Origin: Caldisericia bacterium | GTDB taxonomy: Bacteria; Caldisericota; Caldisericia; UBA6126 | Direction of reading: 5' to 3' | NCBI GenBank assembly: GCA_028708485.1 | Contig: JAQVYZ010000023.1 | Span: 1-8,784 of the forward strand | DNA length: 8,784 nt | Shown here: in pieces, positions 5,963 to 8,784 of the stretch | How positions within the stretch are numbered: position 1 is the first letter of the stretch | Layout: every line of letters starts with the position of its first letter | The notes under the pieces: model-generated | What the model saw: only the letters and a program-made list of their open reading frames with translations | What the model was told of the DNA's origin: nothing | Database searches by the model: none | Made by a program: the position numbers and the translations under genes

Positions 5963-7291
5963 ATGGGGTTCACACTTGATAGTTTAAGACTCACAGTTGT
6001 GAGAGATGAAGAAAAGCGGGGAGAGTTCAAGATTGGTCCTTTACATAAAGGCTATGGGATTACAATCGGGAACGCTCTACGTCGAGTGTTGCTCTCTTCA
6101 ATACAGGGAACGTCAATCGTTGCTGTTCATATTGACGGCATTTTCCACCAATTTACTTCTATACCTGGTGTTTTAGAGGATGGAATTCAAATTGTTGCCC
6201 AGATTAAAAAATTAGTTCTTCGATCCCAGATTAATGAAAGAAAGATTTTGTCTGTAACCAGAAAAACTCAAGGCACTATTTATGCTAGGGATTTAATCGC
6301 TCCTCCTTCTATCGAGATCGTTAATGGAGATCTTCCTATTGCTACTATAGTTGACGATGATACAAAATTTTCTATGACTTTACACACTGAGCAAGGAATC
6401 GAATACCGATTAGCAGATGAAAATCGCGATCCCGGTTATCCTATTGGTACATTCCCGATTGATTCAGCATTTTGTCCTGTTACCCATGTGCAGTTCTCTA
6501 TTAAACAAGCCATGTACAATGAATCATTAAACTATGAAACGCTTGATATCATCATTGAAACAAATGGTGCCATCACACCTTACCAGGCATTACAATATTC
6601 CTCCCAGATTCTGGTGGATTATTTTTCCAATATTATGGTAGAAAAAGAAGAAGTGGAAGAAAATGTTCCTGAGATCCTCATTAAAGATGAAACAGAAGAA
6701 ATTTTGAAACGTCCTTTAGAAGAGATTATTACGCTATCAGTCAGGACAGGGAACGTATTTAAAAAGGCCAATATCTATACCATCCAGGATTTATTCTCTA
6801 AAACACGCAAAGAATTGTTGGCATTAAAGAATTTTGGTACAAAATCGCTCACTTCGACTATTGAAGAACTCATGAAATTACCTGAAATTGAAAAACTGAA
6901 AAACAGAAAAGACCTTCAGTTGATGAAAGAGATAATCGCTGGTAGTTTCTTTGTTGATGATTCTCAAGAGGGTCTTATAGAAGAAGAGGAAATTCCTAAA
7001 AAAGTTTTTGAGGCAGTTCCTGGGATTATCAAAGCAGAAGTCGGAACTCAAGCCAAAAAAGTCGATATACAAACCGTTTTGAATACTGCGATTGAAGAAG
7101 TAGCGGAAGAATTAGAGATGTCTGAGCCTCAATTTATAAAACTAAAAGAAAAACTTATGGTTGATACGGTTGAACACTTAACTCATCTGGCCAAAGAAGA
7201 ATTGCTAACAGGTAATAACAAGTTATCTAGGAAGAATGTTGACCTTTTGGAAGAATATCTGAAAAAGCACGGATTATCATTTAAAGAATAG
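5963..7291 (+). CDS. rpoA: DNA-directed RNA polymerase alpha subunit, extended, probable tandem C-terminal domains
   Basis: Encodes 442 residues, against about 310-330 in most bacteria. The alpha dimer is the assembly platform of RNA polymerase, and its C-terminal domain (CTD) contacts UP-element DNA and activators. The N-terminal domain spans about 1-228, with GYGITIGNALRRVLLSS (30-46) and ETNGAITP (199-206). A linker follows, then a canonical CTD (about 250-305): R261, N264, G292, K294 and S295 match E. coli R265, N268, G296, K298 and S299. C269 is replaced by V265 and E302 by S298. An acidic linker (306-375) leads to a second CTD-like unit (about 376-440). The frame is continuous, AAGTGAGG precedes the ATG, and rplQ follows after 9 bases, so this is not an obvious fusion or frameshift. 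Confidence 0.96.
   Translation: MGFTLDSLRLTVVRDEEKRGEFKIGPLHKGYGITIGNALRRVLLSSIQGTSIVAVHIDGIFHQFTSIPGVLEDGIQIVAQIKKLVLRSQINERKILSVTRKTQGTIYARDLIAPPSIEIVNGDLPIATIVDDDTKFSMTLHTEQGIEYRLADENRDPGYPIGTFPIDSAFCPVTHVQFSIKQAMYNESLNYETLDIIIETNGAITPYQALQYSSQILVDYFSNIMVEKEEVEENVPEILIKDETEEILKRPLEEIITLSVRTGNVFKKANIYTIQDLFSKTRKELLALKNFGTKSLTSTIEELMKLPEIEKLKNRKDLQLMKEIIAGSFFVDDSQEGLIEEEEIPKKVFEAVPGIIKAEVGTQAKKVDIQTVLNTAIEEVAEELEMSEPQFIKLKEKLMVDTVEHLTHLAKEELLTGNNKLSRKNVDLLEEYLKKHGLSFKE
7088..7288 (+). other. Second, degenerate alpha-CTD-like domain in RpoA (codons 376-442)
   Basis: The last 67 codons of rpoA repeat the pattern of the first C-terminal domain. AIEEV (376-380) resembles PLEEI (251-255). VDTVEHLTHLAKEELL (400-415) resembles IYTIQDLFSKTRKELL (271-286). 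LSRKNVDLLEEYLKKHGLSF (421-440) aligns without gaps to the typical alpha-CTD ending FGKKSL...GLSL. Key DNA-contact positions are mostly lost: the counterpart of R265 is not Arg, and G296 and S299 correspond to Ser422 and Asn425, while Lys424 matches K298. The domain assignment is my alignment by eye, not a search result. Confidence 0.65.
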
Positions 7292-7300
7292 GAGCAAGCC

Positions 7301-7651
7301 ATGACACATGGGAAAAAACTAAGAAAACTGAATGTATACAGCGCTCAGAGAGCCAGCTTGATCAGAAACATGACTGTTTCTTTGCTGAGGGAAGAGTCTG
7401 TGACAACTACTGAAGCAAGAGCGAAAGAAATAAAAAGAGAAGCTGAAAAAGTGATTACTCTTTGTAAAGACGAATCCTTAGCTACACGTCGATTGGCTTT
7501 TGCTAAATTACGCGACGAAGAGGTATTAAAGAAATTATACGGTCCTTTACGTGATCGTTTCTTAGAGAGAAACGGCGGATATGTGAGGCTTTTTAGAGTG
7601 GGATACCGTCGTGGCGATGGTTCTCCTTTGTGCATGATCAAATTAGTGTAG
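7301..7651 (+). CDS. rplQ: 50S ribosomal protein L17
   Basis: Encodes 116 residues, the usual short bacterial form. L17 sits near the polypeptide exit on the large subunit. Family blocks are KLRKLNVYSAQRASLIRNM (6-24), the TTTEARAKEIKREAEKVITL segment (35-54), RRLAFAKL (63-70), and the C-terminal GGYVRLFRVGYRRGDGSPLCMIKL (92-115). AGGAG at 7290-7294 lies six bases before the ATG and overlaps the rpoA stop. It closes the alpha operon proper. Only 16 bases separate it from ecfA1 and no terminator hairpin is seen there, so read-through into the transporter genes is likely. Confidence 0.97.
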   Translation: MTHGKKLRKLNVYSAQRASLIRNMTVSLLREESVTTTEARAKEIKREAEKVITLCKDESLATRRLAFAKLRDEEVLKKLYGPLRDRFLERNGGYVRLFRVGYRRGDGSPLCMIKLV

Positions 7652-7667
7652 GTTTGGATACAACGGT

Positions 7668-8504
7668 GTGTCGCCTTTTATAGAAGTAAACCAGGTTAGT
7701 TTTCACTACCCTGAAAATAGTGAAGATCAAAATGCAGTTCAAGAAATTCACCTGAATATTGAATCAGGTGAATTTCTATCTATTGTAGGAGCGAATAGCT
7801 CTGGAAAATCAACACTCGGACGATTAATTAATGCGCTCTATATTCCCCAAAAAGGCACCGTTAAGGTCAATGGCATGCTAACTTCTAATCCTGCATTTAC
7901 TGTTCCCATCCGTAAAACGGTGCAAATGGTTTTTCAAAATCCTGATAACCAGATTGTCGCAACGACTGTGGAGGAGGAGATCGCTTTTGGTCCGGAAAAC
8001 CTTCAATTGTCTTCCGATGAGATCCAGCAGAGAGTGAATGAATCATTGAAGCTGGTTGATTTAGAATCTTATCGGCTATATCCACCTCATTTACTCTCAG
8101 GCGGTCAGAAACAATTGTTAGCAATCGCCTCTGTACTTGCCATGAAACCGGATTGCATTATCTTTGATGAGCCGACCTCCTTATTAGATCCCGTTAACCG
8201 TAGAATGATTACCAAAAAGATACAGGACCTTGATAAAATCGGCATTACCATCATCTACATCACTCATAGGATGGATGAAGTACTTTTATCTGAGCGATCA
8301 GTCGTGATGAATGAAGGTAAGATTGTGTACGATGGAAAGCCAACAGACCTATTTGCATTAGATCAAGAAAAACTGATAAGCTTCCATCTGTACCCTCCAG
8401 ACTTGATAAAAACCATAGAAGCGCTTAAGAAAAAAGGAATTCCATTCCCGACTCCCATCACGCATGCCAAAGAACTGGCAGATTACTTATGTCAATTGAA
8501 ATAA
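7668..8504 (+). CDS. ecfA1: ECF transporter ATPase EcfA1 (CbiO-type)
   Basis: Encodes 278 residues, the usual size for one of the two ATPases of the energy-coupling factor module, which with EcfT and swapping S-components imports vitamins or transition metals. Motifs in order: Walker A GANSSGKST (41-49), Q-loop VFQNPDNQIV with Q90, the EIAFGPEN segment typical of CbiO/EcfA (104-111), signature LSGGQ (143-147), Walker B IIFDEPT (164-170), D-loop SLLD (171-174) and switch histidine H200. Walker A has Ala and Ser where GPNGSGKST or GHNGSGKST is usual. The start is GTG with only a weak upstream site (AGGTTTGG). A second GTG at 7666 is out of frame. It overlaps ecfA2 by 16 bases. Confidence 0.94.
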   Translation: MSPFIEVNQVSFHYPENSEDQNAVQEIHLNIESGEFLSIVGANSSGKSTLGRLINALYIPQKGTVKVNGMLTSNPAFTVPIRKTVQMVFQNPDNQIVATTVEEEIAFGPENLQLSSDEIQQRVNESLKLVDLESYRLYPPHLLSGGQKQLLAIASVLAMKPDCIIFDEPTSLLDPVNRRMITKKIQDLDKIGITIIYITHRMDEVLLSERSVVMNEGKIVYDGKPTDLFALDQEKLISFHLYPPDLIKTIEALKKKGIPFPTPITHAKELADYLCQLK

Positions 8505-8784
8505 ACAACCTTTCTTTTACTTACGATAAAGGATTGGTCTTCGAGAAAAAAGCGCTACATAATGTATCCTTTACAGCCAATCCCGGTGAAATTATTGGGA
8601 TTATCGGGCAGACTGGTTCAGGTAAATCGACCCTCATACAACACTGTAACGGATTGATTTTTCCCACAGAACTAAACCAAGTTATAGTGGATGACCTTGA
8701 TCTATTTAACATGAAAAAAACAATCTCTGCAATTCGAAAAAAAGTAGGACTAGTATTTCAATATCCGGAAGCACAGTTGTTTGA
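8489..8784 (+). CDS. ecfA2: ECF transporter ATPase EcfA2 (partial, 5' end)
   Basis: The frame opens at an ATG inside the end of ecfA1 and runs off the window after 98 complete codons. The protein begins MSIEINNLSFTY, then has Walker A GQTGSGKST (40-48) with the IIG-x-TGSGKST form typical of EcfA2, and Q-loop VFQYPEAQLF (89-98, Q91). The rest of the ATPase (signature, Walker B, H-loop) lies outside. It is the expected partner of EcfA1, forming the asymmetric ATPase heterodimer, and ecfT usually follows. The 16-base overlap with ecfA1 indicates coupled translation and balanced production of the two subunits. Confidence 0.92.
   Translation, partial: MSIEINNLSFTYDKGLVFEKKALHNVSFTANPGEIIGIIGQTGSGKSTLIQHCNGLIFPTELNQVIVDDLDLFNMKKTISAIRKKVGLVFQYPEAQLF

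Noticed and set aside
6878..7291. The RpoA tail as a frameshift artefact or fusion to a separate downstream gene
   Set aside because: The frame is continuous, rplQ follows normally with its own ribosome binding site, and the tail ends in an alpha-CTD-like GLSF motif rather than resembling an unrelated protein.
7345..7641. Minus-strand open frame opposite rplQ
   Set aside because: It is fully contained in the L17 gene and shows no known motif.

Overview
The window is the 3' half of a bacterial spc operon running into the alpha operon, followed by the start of an ECF-transporter ATPase pair. Everything is on the + strand. The order is rplF (3' end), rplR, rpsE, rplO, secY, adk, map, infA, rpmJ, rpsM, rpsK, rpsD, rpoA, rplQ, ecfA1, ecfA2 (5' end). 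Genes are separated by at most 21 bases or overlap by 1 to 16 bases. No RNA gene, mobile element, CRISPR array, terminator or long non-coding stretch is visible.

Organism: a low-to-moderate GC bacterium with strong AGGAGG-type ribosome binding sites. The rplQ-ecfA1-ecfA2 junction is typical of Bacillota and relatives. rpsD lying between rpsK and rpoA is the Clostridia-like and general bacterial arrangement rather than the Bacillus one. The zinc-binding (C+) forms of L36, S4 and adenylate kinase all have their ligands. Several proteins diverge clearly from textbook sequences (Adk, RpoA, and the N-termini of S5 and S11), and rpmD (L30) is absent from its usual place. This points to a divergent, possibly uncultured lineage that I cannot place with confidence.

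Layout: positions 1-1422 hold large-subunit proteins L6, L18 and L15 with small-subunit S5. Positions 1424-4112 hold SecY (protein export), adenylate kinase and methionine aminopeptidase, linked by start/stop overlaps. Positions 4109-5941 hold IF-1, L36, S13, S11 and S4. Positions 5963-7651 hold the RNA polymerase alpha subunit and L17. From 7668 come the two ATPases that power an ECF vitamin/metal importer. The genes form a single growth-related unit: ribosome assembly, initiation, transcription, N-terminal methionine removal and membrane insertion.

The most notable observation is RpoA. It is 442 residues long, against about 310-330 normally. After a canonical DNA-binding C-terminal domain it carries about 135 extra residues, whose last 60 or so look like a second, degenerate alpha-CTD. 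Other points worth a look are infA starting with TTG, the missing L30 gene, altered AMP-site residues in Adk, and acidic N-terminal extensions on S5 and S11.
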